Numbered from the stretch's first letter, positions 45,674 to 56,735 are shown. The stretch is 64,000 nucleotides of DNA from Lophium mytilinum (GCA_010093605.1 MU004185.1:1988539-2052538), one strand, 5' to 3'. Program-made: numbers and translations. Notes: a model not told the origin generated them from the letters alone.

Positions 45674-46994
45674 TCAGGAGCATTTCTCCTTGACCTCGAC
45701 AACTGACTCCATGGGCTGGACTTCTGGTGCTTCCTCAACTCTCTTCGTGACAGAGACTTCAGAGGTTTGGGTAGTAGTAGTTGAGGGACGCGAAGACGAC
45801 ATCCTTCCATCTGCAAGTCCCTGAATGAAGCCCACTACCTTCCATGGGAGCTTATACACGTCTTTCAAGCACTTGAATGCCTCCTTTGCGTTGTCCCTTA
45901 CCGTCGTCCCGCCCAAGCTTTTTATACTCGATGCCAGCATGGCGCTCAACCCATTTAAGATGATCATCATAATTAAGTATAGAGTGGGCCAGTAAAGTCT
46001 GTCCCACGCCACACACGCAAGCAAACCCATCAGGAGTAGCATTGACACGATGTAGACCGAGACATTGTCGCAATTAAACCAATAGAGAGCTGTATACTGA
46101 CCGACAGTGATAAGTCCATTCAGCCCCGCCCACCAGGCAGCACCGAATCCCTGGGTGTCGCTTCCCCAGTGCTGGCGGTCGCTCGGTTTGGTGAGATTGA
46201 GGGGTTCCGTAGTCCCGTTCTTCGGTGCAAAGACGAGGAAGACATATCGGTGTTTTCCGGTCTTGGGCGGAGGTCCGGGTGCTTTGTACGGCATGATGGT
46301 TTCGGTCTTGTTGGCAGCCTGGAAGGCTTAGACATTGAACATTGGCAAATGGAAGACATCTCGAAGAAAATTTAAGACATATGAAGGAAGTCGAGACGAA
46401 TGAACGTAACGGAAGAAGAAGGAAGATCATACCCCAGCAACAATCCAATGGCACATCTCACTCCACTTCGGATTCTTTCTGGACGGCGCATCCGGATCCG
46501 TGAGTGCAATGACATACGTCATGTTCTTCTTGTCTCCCAGATTCAGCATATCCAGGAGAGTAGAGCCATCCCCACCCTTCAGCGTAACCGTGGGCTCGTC
46601 TTGCACGTGCTTGACCTTAAGGACATTGCCCAGCTCGGCGTCCTTCTTGGGCCAAGAGACATCGAGGGTGACGATGGGGCAGAAGTCGTCGATGACTGGA
46701 TTATTAAATGAGTGGGTCTTAAGGGTTGAGATAGGATAAATACCTGTCGGGATGATCTCTGCTTCCTTAAGGCTGCGTATTCGTTAGCGCGGTGAGGAGA
46801 ACAGATGGAAGCTCGACATTGGGAAGAAAGAAACGAAGTGAAGTATGGGCGACGTCTTACGCATCTCGCACGCTCGAAAGGCTTCCATCAATCTCCTCGT
46901 TCAGTGGCTGTTGATCCGTTGGAAACGCATGACTGAACGCGGACAGCTGAAGCAGGTGCACGAAGAGAAGGCCGAAAGAGAGATAGCAGCGCAT
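45674..46994 (-). CDS. PEBP-like secretory protein with two-span C-terminal extension
   Basis: Four exons (46994-46861, 46772-46744, 46695-46433, 46318-45674) give 356 residues. A signal peptide opens it (MRCYLSFGLLFVHLLQLSAF). The phosphatidylethanolamine-binding protein (PEBP) fold is shown by ALTDPDAPSRKNPKWSEMCH and by YKAPGPPPKTGKHRYVFLVF. Instead of ending after the last PEBP strand, the frame runs on through two hydrophobic segments (about residues 228-247 and 254-270) into a hydrophilic Ser/Thr-rich tail of about 85 residues. Exon 2 is only 29 nt. Such domains bind phospholipid or inhibit proteases or kinases; the role here is unknown. If a splice site was missed near GTCAGT after GLNGLITV, the tail would not be translated, so the extension is less certain than the domain. 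Confidence 0.75.
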
Positions 46995-47507
46995 TGTCGG
47001 TGATGCTAGAACTCAACAGCCTCAAACATAGCGTCAAAAGAAAGTTCGCTTGCCAATTGGGGCACAACGATGGTGCTTTGGAGAGGTTGGCAAAGAGGAA
47101 AACAAAGCCATCGGATTCCGAAAATGCCATATTGTGAAGTGCATCGTTCCTCCCCGCAATCATTTCGTCATCCGCAGATCACCCCTGCCTACATTAATTG
47201 CACAGCATTGCACATTTCATTTTTACAGTAGAATACACGCACTTCTCTCATTCAACATCAGCACCACCGTCTATGTAACAGCTCTCAACTAGAAATGAGC
47301 CGCGAATCAACGCCCTAACCCTCCTCCTACCCCAATCTCCAGGGCGGGCCAAAAGAGCAGAAAAAAGCCGGTGATTAGAGGTCCGCAGCAGCTGTAGCGA
47401 CCGCCTCCAACGCCAGCAGGAGGAACCAAGTGGAATGATGATGACTATGCACAATATGATCCTACAGTGAAAATACACATCCTTCCCCGTCCAGATGAGC
47501 GCTCGAC
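46995..47507. other. intergenic between PEBP-like gene and DNM1
   Basis: 513 bases holding the promoter of the PEBP-like gene and the 3' end of DNM1 (both minus strand). T-rich stretch near 47200-47260. No gene seen. Confidence 0.5.
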
Positions 47508-50106
47508 CTATAGCACCTCGCCGACAATCTTCGCAGCCTCCTTGTACGTTTTGAGGAGCTTCTCGCATTTCTCGCGCTCCGCTTTGATGGTATCGTCCTC
47601 GTAGAGAAGTTCTTGGAAGAGGTCTTCCTTGTAGAGATGGCTGACGAGGCGGTTTTGAACTACGTCTTTGGAGTGGTTGACAAGGAGGTGCATGACGGCT
47701 TTCGGAACCTGGTCGGCGATAGTCTCACGGACAATGTTGAAGTAGGATGAGATGAGGCGCCGAATGAGTTCGGTTTCGAGGGCCTCGCGCTCGGTGAGGG
47801 CAGGCGGTGCGTCTTCTTGGGGCTGCTGTGGGACTATTAGTCTCATATGTAAACAACGTCGACATTAGGTTACTTACGAAGGGGGTATAAGGACTATCGT
47901 AATCTCGAGATGATAGATCGTACTCATCTGGCACTATCTCCAGGATGTGTCTATCCGGCTGACGAGTATCCCCTCTACGGAAACTCGCCGAGATACTTGG
48001 TTCGACATTGGAGCTTACTGATCGGCTCACCGGACGATCGGAAGACGACGACATTTGAGGTGGTGCGCTTGATGGCATCTGGCCCTCTTTGCCAAAGAAG
48101 TAATTTAGGAAGCTGTCTCGAGTACCGCCCTGCTGACTGAAAGTCGGAGAGCGTGAATGAGCTCCGTTCAGTTGACCTGCAATACCGTAAGATCCGTTCG
48201 CAAGACGGCCAACTGCTGGAGACATACTCCTGCTAGATTTGGGGTTGTGACCGCGAATGGGGATTCCAGCTTTCTTCTCTGCAACGCCCTCTTCCCCATT
48301 TTCTTCTTGAAGGCCGTCGCCGTTTATGCTTAGTTCTTTCATCCGCCTCATTTCTCGCCTCTTCCTCTCCTCGGCTGCTGCCATCTGCTTTTCGCGCTCC
48401 TGCTTATCATTGATCACGGACGACATGGCAGCGGCGGCTCCTAGGAAGTTGGGGTGGTTCGTGTTGATATATGCGCGCTGAATGTCAATGAGAGACGCAA
48501 CATACGAAGAGGATGGCCCGAGTTGCTCGCGAAGAAGGTCGGACACAACTTCAATCAACTTTCCTTGCAGGCGAGGGTATCGGCTAAGCTCGGTAGATCC
48601 ACAAGTGTGGCAGATCTTGATCAGTTCTTCGTAGACAAGCTCCACACATCGCTGACTGGGGATTTCCAAGAGTTTGATTTGTGGTTTCACAAGCAGGTCA
48701 AAGGCTAATTCTGGCACGAACAAGCTTGGCCTGGGTCCGGTCGAATTTCGAATTGCTGTCCGGATATCGAGGACGGAGAGGTTTGTCGTGGGATCAATGG
48801 TTTCCAAAGAGTTGCCGAATACCGAGTTGAAGATGTAGTATATCCTCGCACCTCCACATAATTCCTTGGTTGAGATCTCTGCCGATGTACCGTCGATTGA
48901 GGAGATGAAGGAGGATGCGAAGCGGGTCATGAGCTGAAGGATCAGGGAGCCACGATGTTCCTTTCCGGTAAATGCAACATCTCCGTAACTGGCCAGCTCT
49001 TGTTGCGTTTGACCCATCAGAGTGTTCAAGCGAGCTTTGATATCCGGTAGTCGATCTCGAATGTGGGTCATGAGAGTGGTGTTAAGACTCTTCGCTAGAA
49101 ACTGGGTTCCACATCGACTGGCCATGTTCCTGTATGCGGGGTGGTGCTTGAAAAAGTCGCGTTCTGCTCCTAGAGCCTCTGCCAAAGATTTGTTGCCCTG
49201 AATATCCTGTTGGGACCGGTTCACTACTCCAATAAAGCCCAGCTTCAACGGGTACACACGTCCTTGCAGAATATCCAATGCGTTTGTTCCGTGGTCCATG
49301 AGATCGATTTTGGTGAGGACGCCGATCGTTCTCCTACCCATGGGATCCACATGCCGGGCGAGCTTGAGTGCTTCCGAATTAACGATATCGACATTTGCGG
49401 GTGACACTGCCAAAATTATACTGTTGGGTTTAGCAATATACTCGGAGATGAGGTTTCGGGTCTGTTTCTCGATGTCTGATGGCTGGTCGCCGATGGGGAC
49501 CTAGAAAGTGGGTGTTAGCGTCGTCTAGAAATTTTGCACAGGCTATGGCAACAAACTTTTGTCAGACCAGGCAGATCAACCAGCGTCAAACTGAGAACGT
49601 GAGGAGAGTAGATCTTCAGATTTATGGGCTGTCGGTTGATGCCCTTGTTGTTCCCTGCTATGCGCGCTGTCTCGTTCTCGATCTCCCGCTTGACCTCGGA
49701 AAAGTCGTAGAATCGGCGGCCGGATATGTGATGGAATTCCGCCCATTCTTGCTGGCCCGCGACGCTGGCGGGAGTATGGGGTATGTGCACTTCATCCTCC
49801 TCTGGCTTGTCGTCGCGCTCGCTAGGTACGTTGATGAGTTGAAGGATGAGTGGCCGCCGAGTAACGATGCCGCTTCCACGAGGTAGAAAGTCTCGACCAA
49901 CAATGTTCTCAAGCACCGAGGACTTTCCAGATGACTGCGATCCGACGACCACCTGTTACAGACTGTCAGTATAGGCGCGGCATTCCCGAGACTCGTGGGG
50001 GGCGTACAATTTGCGGCAAGTCCAAGGAGTCGTTTCCGATGGTGTTGAAGACCAAGTCCTGCAACTTGTTCACTATGCCGAGCAAGTCTTCGCCCAGCGC
50101 TGCCAT
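47508..50106 (-). CDS. DNM1: dynamin-related GTPase Dnm1 (mitochondrial and peroxisomal fission)
   Basis: Four exons (50106-50008, 49952-49557, 49500-47878, 47825-47508) give 811 residues. GTPase motifs: GSQSSGKSS (P-loop, about residues 37-45), GIVTRRP (switch 1), DLPGLTKV (switch 2) and [10 protein letters not shown] (base recognition). The dynamin middle domain follows, then a long variable B insert (Ser-rich, with [14 protein letters not shown]), and a C-terminal GTPase effector domain ([20 protein letters not shown]...). The opening [20 protein letters not shown] and the long insert identify Dnm1 rather than Vps1. It assembles into rings that constrict mitochondria and peroxisomes. The intron before the effector domain has an acceptor at CCCACAG; an earlier TAG there would break the frame. 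Confidence 0.95.
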
Positions 50107-50994
50107 TTTGATGATGGTGGATGTCGAAAAAGCGGCCGACTCCTGATAGCTGGGACTTTCTTCCGCGTAAACAAGGCCGAGAGGCAAGGAGGCAAACAAA
50201 GCCTCCGAGGGAGTAAGGGAATAGTAGCTATGAGTGGGGTCTGTGAGAAGAGGAAGATGCCGGTATGACGTTGGGCACACCGTACGGTGAATGTCAATGC
50301 CACGGGGAGGTACGGGGTGAGTCTTGTGCCTGTCCTGGCTGGTGACGACGGTTCCAACTCAAGAATCTCTTTGGGTGCGCTAGCAAAAACGGGTTATTTG
50401 AAATCAATGCCGAGGGCAACCCGGTAACCCTTATCTATCCTACTCTAGAGCACATACCAGTTTAACACCGTCTGAGGTAGCCTGGAGCGCTATTAGGTGT
50501 GCCAAAGCTGGTACTTCATGAATAGCAATAGCATACTGAAGGGCCTCTAACGGTGCTAAACAATCATAAAAGTATTGGATATACTTCACAATTTGTAGAT
50601 TACAAATTTCTACTGCTACTTATCTACTACGCTTCTTATAGCTGTACTACCTAGTAGGTCTAGTAGGTGCAACTGTCTGCCACTGCTTAGAGTACTTCAA
50701 GAAGTTATAATATAGTGAGGGCTGCCTTCACGTGGTCAATCTCAGCCAATCAGCGAACACAGACCACCGGGAGGTATCTCCGTGTTTGAGAGGTCATTCA
50801 TTTGGTTCAACCTGCAGAAACACGGACAGGGGATGCTGTGCTGCTGACTGGAGTTTCGCGAAGACGAGATGAACTTAGAATTGGTATAATCTGGGATATC
50901 AGGTTATACTCGAGAAGAGCCCTCAAGTCCCGTACCCACCAAACGCTAAGGTCTCAACATGCAGCGCTCGCTCATTACCATTCCTTCACCACAG
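50107..50994. other. intergenic with an AT-rich patch
   Basis: 50460-50730 is more A/T-rich than its surroundings and full of CTA/TAG words (CTACTACGCTTCTTATAGCTGTACTACCTAGTAGG region), the look of an old decayed transposable element, but no domain survives. The first 300 bases are the DNM1 promoter. A CACGTG lies at about 50730. Confidence 0.35.
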
Positions 50995-51861
50995 CTACCC
51001 TAACCTCGACGGTACCCTCGTCACATCCACCCCAGTCTTCTCAGCGACATCCCAAATAGCATCAACCACTCTTTCCACATCCTTACTCTTAATCGGTATC
51101 CGATGATTCCCATCCCACTCCAGCAACGTCGCCGTACCAGGCGCACAATACTGCTCCAACAACCTCCGATGCAAATGCAGCCCCTCATCCGCCAACCCAT
51201 GCACATGCACCGTCGGCGTCCTCAACACCGCCTCCTCATCCACCTCCCCCACAAACTCAAACCCCTCACTAATCTCCGCCGCCGACACGAGCGCCTTACT
51301 CGACAGCAACTCCGGCTGCCCCGGACACAGATTCGCCAGCGGCGCGCGCCCCGCCATGAGTATCCCAAACCGCCAGCGTATACCCGCGTCCTCCAACAGC
51401 CCCGGCGCCAGATCGTCCCCCGTCGTCTGCGCCTGCCGGATCCGCGCCTCCTGCTCGAGCAGCATCGACGCAGCCAGTTTCGCGCCCTGCGAGAACCCAA
51501 CTAGTCCAACCCACTCCCCCGTCGCGTGCTTCGCGTCGTCGGCCGCCATTGCGCTGCGGATCGCGTAGCTGATCTCGTCGACGGCGCTTTCGGCGTCGAT
51601 GTCGGAGTGCTCGGGCAGCCAGCGCAGCCAGCGGCGGAAGGGCGCGTGCGAGGTGTAGACGGGGATGATGGCGTGGTGGGGGTCGCAGAAGAAGGGGCCG
51701 TCGGCGAAGACGAGGCGGAAGGAGGGGCGGAGGTAGCGCATGAAAGAGCGGGCTTGGGCTTCGAAGATGGAGGCCGTGACGCCGCCGCCGTGGAGGCAGA
51801 GGAGGCGCGGGAGGGTGAGGTCTTCTTCTAGCGGCGGTGGTGCTGTGAGATGGGGGGCCAT
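50995..51861 (-). CDS. FSH-family serine hydrolase
   Basis: A single exon of 288 residues. It opens with the family pattern PRLLCLHGGGVTASIFEAQA and contains the nucleophile elbow GFSQGAK (Ser124). The other triad members are likely Asp225 in HVHGLADEG and His253 in WDGNHRIP. The family (Fsh1-3, and LovG- or CtnB-type enzymes in polyketide clusters) are alpha/beta hydrolases of the cytosol acting as esterases or thioesterases. Here it stands alone with no biosynthetic gene nearby, so a general role is more likely. The DNA is GC-rich and the opposite strand carries long Arg/Pro-rich shadow frames. Confidence 0.9.
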   Translation of the reverse strand: MAPHLTAPPPLEEDLTLPRLLCLHGGGVTASIFEAQARSFMRYLRPSFRLVFADGPFFCDPHHAIIPVYTSHAPFRRWLRWLPEHSDIDAESAVDEISYAIRSAMAADDAKHATGEWVGLVGFSQGAKLAASMLLEQEARIRQAQTTGDDLAPGLLEDAGIRWRFGILMAGRAPLANLCPGQPELLSSKALVSAAEISEGFEFVGEVDEEAVLRTPTVHVHGLADEGLHLHRRLLEQYCAPGTATLLEWDGNHRIPIKSKDVERVVDAIWDVAEKTGVDVTRVPSRLG

Positions 51862-52364
51862 TGCGGCGGGTGAGGTTGGTAGTGGACCTGATCGGATGGT
51901 GTTGTTTGATCAGGAAGGGCTCGATGCAGAAGTAGTGTTCGGCAGCTACACGGTAAGCCAAGCTCTTGGTATGAAGAGATTAATGCGCATGACTGAAGAC
52001 GAACAAGTGAAGATCAAGTAGAAATAAGACGGCTACAGGTCGGCTTCTGATCCATCCCCTCGGAGTCCGAGACCATCGCCGGGTAGGGCTCGTAAGGCTG
52101 CATCAGAGCCATGGTACAGAAGCTAGTAGGCTATTGGTGTGAGACATAACTAGGCGAGACCTATAAGGCGGCCATTGAGCCTTACCTGCACAGAGGCTTC
52201 TTGGATAGGCCTTCTACGAATGTATGAGTGGTGCTGTGTTCATGGAGGAGGCATGAAGAATAGGACATGTGGGGCCGCACATCCCTGTCTAGCGCTTTAG
52301 CTTCCCGGCGAGATGCTCGCTGTGCATCCTCGCTCTATTCTGCTGACAATATCGATTCAGCATA
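51862..52364. other. intergenic, promoter side of the FSH hydrolase
   Basis: About 500 bases with no gene signal; the first part should be the hydrolase promoter (minus strand). Confidence 0.5.
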
Positions 52365-52712
52365 CAGTAAAACCTGGTTATAGTGTTTTCGGGTTACAGT
52401 GATATTCTCTATAGAGTGATAAATTTCGACTGACCGTGGGCTTTTATATGGGGTATAGTAATAAGCTGGTTACTATAGTATCATAAGCCCCGGCTCACCA
52501 AGATCACTCTAACCAGAGGGGAATTTTGTATGGGCGGGTGGTCCGTGGCACCTTCAACCCCTTCGACCCCCCTTCAAACCCCCCTAATTTCGTGTTTTTA
52601 GGAGGCCTGAAGCTTACCAACCACCAGCACGTGACATTGGATACAGTGATACTCTCTATACAGTGATACGACCCTTCGGCACAAACCGCATCACTATAAC
52701 CAGGTTTTACTG
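52365..52712. mobile_element. pogo/Tigger-like MITE with perfect terminal inverted repeats
   Basis: A 348-bp element starts CAGTAAAACCTGGTTATAGT and ends with its exact inverted copy; the perfect match covers 21 bases. TA flanks both ends (52363-52364 and 52713-52714). Further subterminal repeats occur (TTACAGTGATATTCTCTATA near the left end, GATACAGTGATACTCTCTAT near the right, inverted relative to the ends). Start with CAGT and TA target sites are typical of the pogo/Fot/Tigger branch of Tc1/mariner. No transposase frame is present. The perfect ends suggest a younger insertion than the other MITE family here. Confidence 0.85.
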
Positions 52713-52978
52713 TATCAAGTCTCTCATAATCCTTGTATCAGGCCAGCCATCAAGCTGGATGCACTCTCGAAGTGTTGTCAGACGGCTTATATAGAATTGC
52801 ATCGAGACACTGTCTCTGCACGATTGGTATATGTCTACCACCATTTCCAATGCGTCTAAACATGTCTCGAAAAACATGTGATCGGAGGTACCAAACCTAC
52901 CATATATGCAAAAACCCAAAAACCCTCCTAGCCGATGCCCCAACAGCCAAAGCTTAGAGCGATTCCCCAAACCACCCC

Positions 52979-54619
52979 TTACGCCTCCTTACTCTTATCC
53001 TCAGGCACAGGCAACTGCACCGCTCCTCTATCTCCACCCAACCCCAACTGCCTTACCCCCAACTCGTCCACTTGACTCCCCGGCCCCTTCTCCCCCACCC
53101 CCTCCTTCTCAACATCCACCTCCACCGCCCTCGCCTTGAGCTTCTCCACGTCGGGCGGAGCCACCAAATCCCCCACATTCCGCACCACCCTCACCTCCGC
53201 CGCCCGACTCAACCGCAGCCCCCTCTTCCTTTTCCTCTCCTGGTCTGCCTCTTCCCCACTCCCCACGCCCTCCAGCTCCACCCTTTCATCATACGCCTCC
53301 ATCTCAACCGCACACGCCGCCGCCGTCTTCGCGAGAACCGCCTGCATGGAAGCCAGGACCTTGCTCGTCGCTTGCGCAAGTGGCAAATGCGCAGCCGCAA
53401 CATCGTCCGGCGATTTCCAGGACGCCGTGTTTTGGAGGTTTGCGGCAACGGTGGCTTCGCGGAGGCGGGCTACGGTGAGCGCGGCGAACATGTCGCCCGT
53501 GCCGGAGAAGTAGAGGGAGTGGGCGGGGACGTCGATGCGGAAGAGGCGGGCGGTATGGGTGGAGGTTGCGGTGGAGCCGATTATCGTTAGCGTATTAGGG
53601 TATTCTTCCTCTTCCGGTTCTTGTTGGGGCGAGGGGTTGGATTCGGACGTTGGCCAGTTGCTGGGATGGGACGTCGCTGCGTCGCGGTCTGGTGTAGCGG
53701 TGCGCGGGGTAGGCGCTGAGGACTGCATGCGTGAAGGCGGTCGAGAGGGGAGGGTTTTGTTTGTCGCGGAGAGGACGAGGGAGGTGATGATTATGTGGGG
53801 GACTTGGTATGTGCGGTGGAGGATCTGGATTGCGGTTCCGAGGGAGGTGAGGTCGGTGATTTTGGTGTCGGAGAGGAGTCTGGTGTCCTTTAGCACATGG
53901 AGTAAGAGGTTGGTATGGGGATCTTACTCTGCTTCAAATTGGTTCGGGAGTATAAGATCTGCTTCTCGTAGCAGATTCTTATACTGCGGCACCTCGTCTT
54001 CCGGAATGTAAAGTCTGCCTTCATCGCCCATCACCGGGTCCAGAACTGCATCTAGTCAACACTGCCCTCAGATGCATCGGTCCAGCGGAACAACCTCACC
54101 CCAAAAGAATGAGCCTGGCTTGGTTCCGGCATTGAACTTCAGCTCCCTCCCAATCTTTCCTACTGTCTGGACAGCGTCGGCGCTGGGTAGATATCCGGAG
54201 AGTAGGACGTCGAAGTTATTGAGGTCTGACTGCTTAAGCCCGTCGTAGAGATCTTGGATCTGTTCGGCCGTGGTCTTGGTGCCCTTGACCTGTTTATAGC
54301 CGGTATGGTTGCCTGTGTCGCTGCCAATCAGCCTTTTGCTTGATGTATCGTCTCGAGTTTCGTCCTCGCGTACTGTAGTTGACTGTATTTATCGCGGATA
54401 CGTTGCAGCCCAAAGACATGAGGACAAACGACACCATTTTGTTTCCGACATAACTCAAGATTCAATCAGCCCCGGGTCGCTCTAGAGGATACAATTGCGC
54501 CTACCCGTAAACAACCTCTCAAAGTTAGCAATTGCAGACCTCCGGAGCTTCATCAACAGCCTTACATGACTAGCAATGGCGAGAACGCGTGTCTCTGGGA
54601 CCGCAGGCCCTGAAGCCAT
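52979..54619 (-). CDS. BUD16: pyridoxal (pyridoxine) kinase
   Basis: Six exons (54619-54566, 54515-54505, 54453-54374, 54312-54100, 54045-53928, 53879-52979) give 458 residues. Exon joins restore the family sequence: [22 protein letters not shown], then [17 protein letters not shown], then [16 protein letters not shown] and [16 protein letters not shown]. The anion-hole motif GTGDMFAAL lies in the last exon. Exon 2 is just 11 nt. Compared with yeast Bud16 the protein has a Ser/Pro/Glu-rich insertion of about 60 residues before TIIGSTAT and a long charged tail, both likely disordered. It phosphorylates pyridoxal, pyridoxine and pyridoxamine to make the cofactor PLP. It lies on the same strand as PCNA, 363 bases downstream of it. 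Confidence 0.93.
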
Positions 54620-54982
54620 GTCTGCAGATAGAGGGAGAGTGACTTCAAGAAAGAATGCGCGTCGATAGTTGCATTTGCCTCACACGAGCAAGGGAGAGGG
54701 GTTTGTAAGTGTGAATCATTTTTTCCGATTACCTATCTGAACACCCACGTCCAGGTGACGTTTGGCGGGGCAGCAAAGGCCGATCCACTCCCCGAAAACC
54801 CACGCCCAAGCAGCCCAGCAACCAACCCATGCTGCATGCCGATATGTGATCCCATACACTAAAAGGAACTGCATTATCGCAAAATCTAAACATCCTGCCG
54901 AATGACGCGCCCAATGCACCGCCGATCGTGTTCTTCGCATGGCCGAACGTCTCCGAGCATAATCCTGCCCGCCGTGGGGAGA
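54620..54982. other. intergenic between PCNA and BUD16
   Basis: 363 bases containing the 3' end of PCNA and the promoter of BUD16, both on the minus strand. No other signal. Confidence 0.5.
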
Positions 54983-55982
54983 CTACTCCTCGTCACCGAT
55001 CTGTTGTGAATATGTTAGATTATTGGGTAACAATACAGATAGGGCACTATGCGGTACCTTTGGCGCGAGGTAGAATCTCAGGTAGCTGTTGTTAGCCAGC
55101 GCATACTCGACAAGCAGGGGCACCTCGTTGGAGAGGCACAGCTTGACTTGACCAGAGAGGCTGCTGGCCTTGCAGAAGCCGACGAGGTACTTGAGCGAGA
55201 AGGTGAGGGAGACAGGCTCTGTCAGGTCGATCTCGACATTCATCTCTGGCTTGTCGACGTTGGTGTGACTTCGTAGCGTGACGGATCCAGACCCGATGTC
55301 GCCCTGGCAGGCAAACTTCACGCCTTCCTTGCTGCACTCGATGGAGACTGCAGCGAGGTCAGCAGCTATCTCAGGATAATAGTAACCAATGTACTTTAAC
55401 TGACCGGATTCTGATAGGGCCATCAAGTCTCTGCAGATGCGTTGGAACTCAGCCGAAGGCATCGAGATGGTCGCAGCGTACTCCGTTTCGGGAATGCCCA
55501 GATGCTCCTGGTCGATGTCCATGAGCTTGATGTCATATTCGCTGATTCTGTCGCTCTCGGCGCTCTCAAACACGAGGTTCACAACATCTGGCGCGTCCTC
55601 CGCTTTCAGTGTCAGGATGTCCTCATTCTGTGCGGCTCGCAGGACTTTGGTGAGCGAGGTGAGGTTGATGCCGAGGGCAATGTTTCGGTCGCATCGGAAG
55701 GGTGAGAAGCTTTCCGACTTGAGCATCATGGACACGAGAGCGACGTGGGAATTGTCCATGGCCTGGAGGGCGATACCAGAGTCATTGCAGTCGAAGTTGC
55801 AGTCCTGGACCAAGTCCTTGATGGCATCGACCACCTGGAGTGGTGTTAACAAGTGGTACATTCAAGGTAGATGTGACACCCGAACCTTCTTGAGGAGATT
55901 GGCCTGTTCTAAACGTGCTTCAAGCACTGCACCGCGAAGTTAGTATTCCAGCCTGGGTTGTAGGAGGAGAGCATTGCATACT
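54983..55982 (-). CDS. POL30: proliferating cell nuclear antigen (DNA polymerase sliding clamp)
   Basis: Coding parts: 55982 (one base), 55926-55886, 55834-55405, 55347-55058 and 55000-54983, together 259 residues, the standard length. The protein reads [20 protein letters not shown] through [20 protein letters not shown], the interdomain loop [16 protein letters not shown] and the tail LAPKIGDEE. Lys164, the ubiquitin/SUMO site, is present in [10 protein letters not shown]. There is no ATG in front of CTTGAAGCACG; the base before it is G of a CAG acceptor, and a good upstream intron (GTATGC...TACTAAC...CAG) brings an A next to TG, so the start codon is split by an intron. Introns 3 and 4 are each 57 nt and lack stop codons. 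PCNA forms the trimeric ring that tethers polymerases and repair factors. Confidence 0.93.
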
Positions 55983-56735
55983 GGTGATAGTGTGAGGATC
56001 AAGGAGGACGAGTAAAGCAAAGTATGCGTGTGTCACGGTGTGAAACTGAGGATTGGAAGCAGAAGGTAGGCTGTTGTTGTATGGGTCAGTTTTGGTGGGA
56101 TCGAAACACGAGAATCGAAACCCACGCGACGCGATTTGGCCGCTGACTAAGAAAATCAATTAACAGTCACGTGAAATCAGATGCTTGACCTCGAAATTTA
56201 GTTTGAATTATGTTAGTGTAGAAGCAGGGACACGGCACCGAGACCACATTACCGGCTAAGTGGAATGGATGTGTTGACTAACTCCAAGCAGTAGTGGGGA
56301 TGACAAATTGTTTAAGACCATCTTATTCACGTTAGTGTGCATGCGTTCATGTAGAGTCTTTATGATGCCCTAAAGCGTGCTGAGGAGCCGCGAGCATGGG
56401 GTATGTAATTGGTCTAAGTGCTATACAAGCCAGTATGCGCGGACGGATGCCCTATCCAATAGGTATGCGTAAGCCCACCTTCGACGTCTAGTCCAGCTAC
56501 TCTATGTCGGAGGAGTCATCGACGGCCTTCTCCGTCGTTCCATATTATATCTCGTCGCTCGTCCGGGGATCAAGCTAGACGGAACTTCCCCCGCCACATC
56601 TCGAAGCCTCCCCACGCCATACCGATCGGAGGCTCTCTAGGCATCTTCAAACCCTACACCGTCCCCTCGCCACCGTACGCACCATGCATGATCCCGCATC
56701 TCTTTCCAAATGGAGTTCCTAACCCGCCTCCATCC
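55983..56735. other. intergenic upstream of PCNA
   Basis: Holds the PCNA leader and promoter and the 3' end of EMC6, both on the minus strand. Nothing else recognised. Confidence 0.5.
56123..56142 (-). promoter_or_regulatory. possible MCB/E2F-like cell-cycle sites of PCNA
   Basis: CACGCGACGCGATTTGGCCG contains two overlapping ACGCGA words, close to the MCB core ACGCG(T) used for S-phase genes, about 140 bases before the PCNA start. A CACGTG lies 25 bases further upstream (about 56167). Role inferred from position only. Confidence 0.3.

Noticed and set aside
51296-51961. 221-codon Arg/Pro-rich minus frame and antisense plus frames
   Set aside because: Shadow frames of the FSH hydrolase gene in GC-rich sequence.
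53072-53590. 172-codon plus-strand frame
   Set aside because: Antisense shadow of the last BUD16 exon.
55001-55057. PCNA read straight through to ...[15 protein letters not shown]...IGDEE
   Set aside because: The open frame exists only because the 57-nt intron has no stop; family length and the APKIGDEE end show that it is spliced out in the main form.
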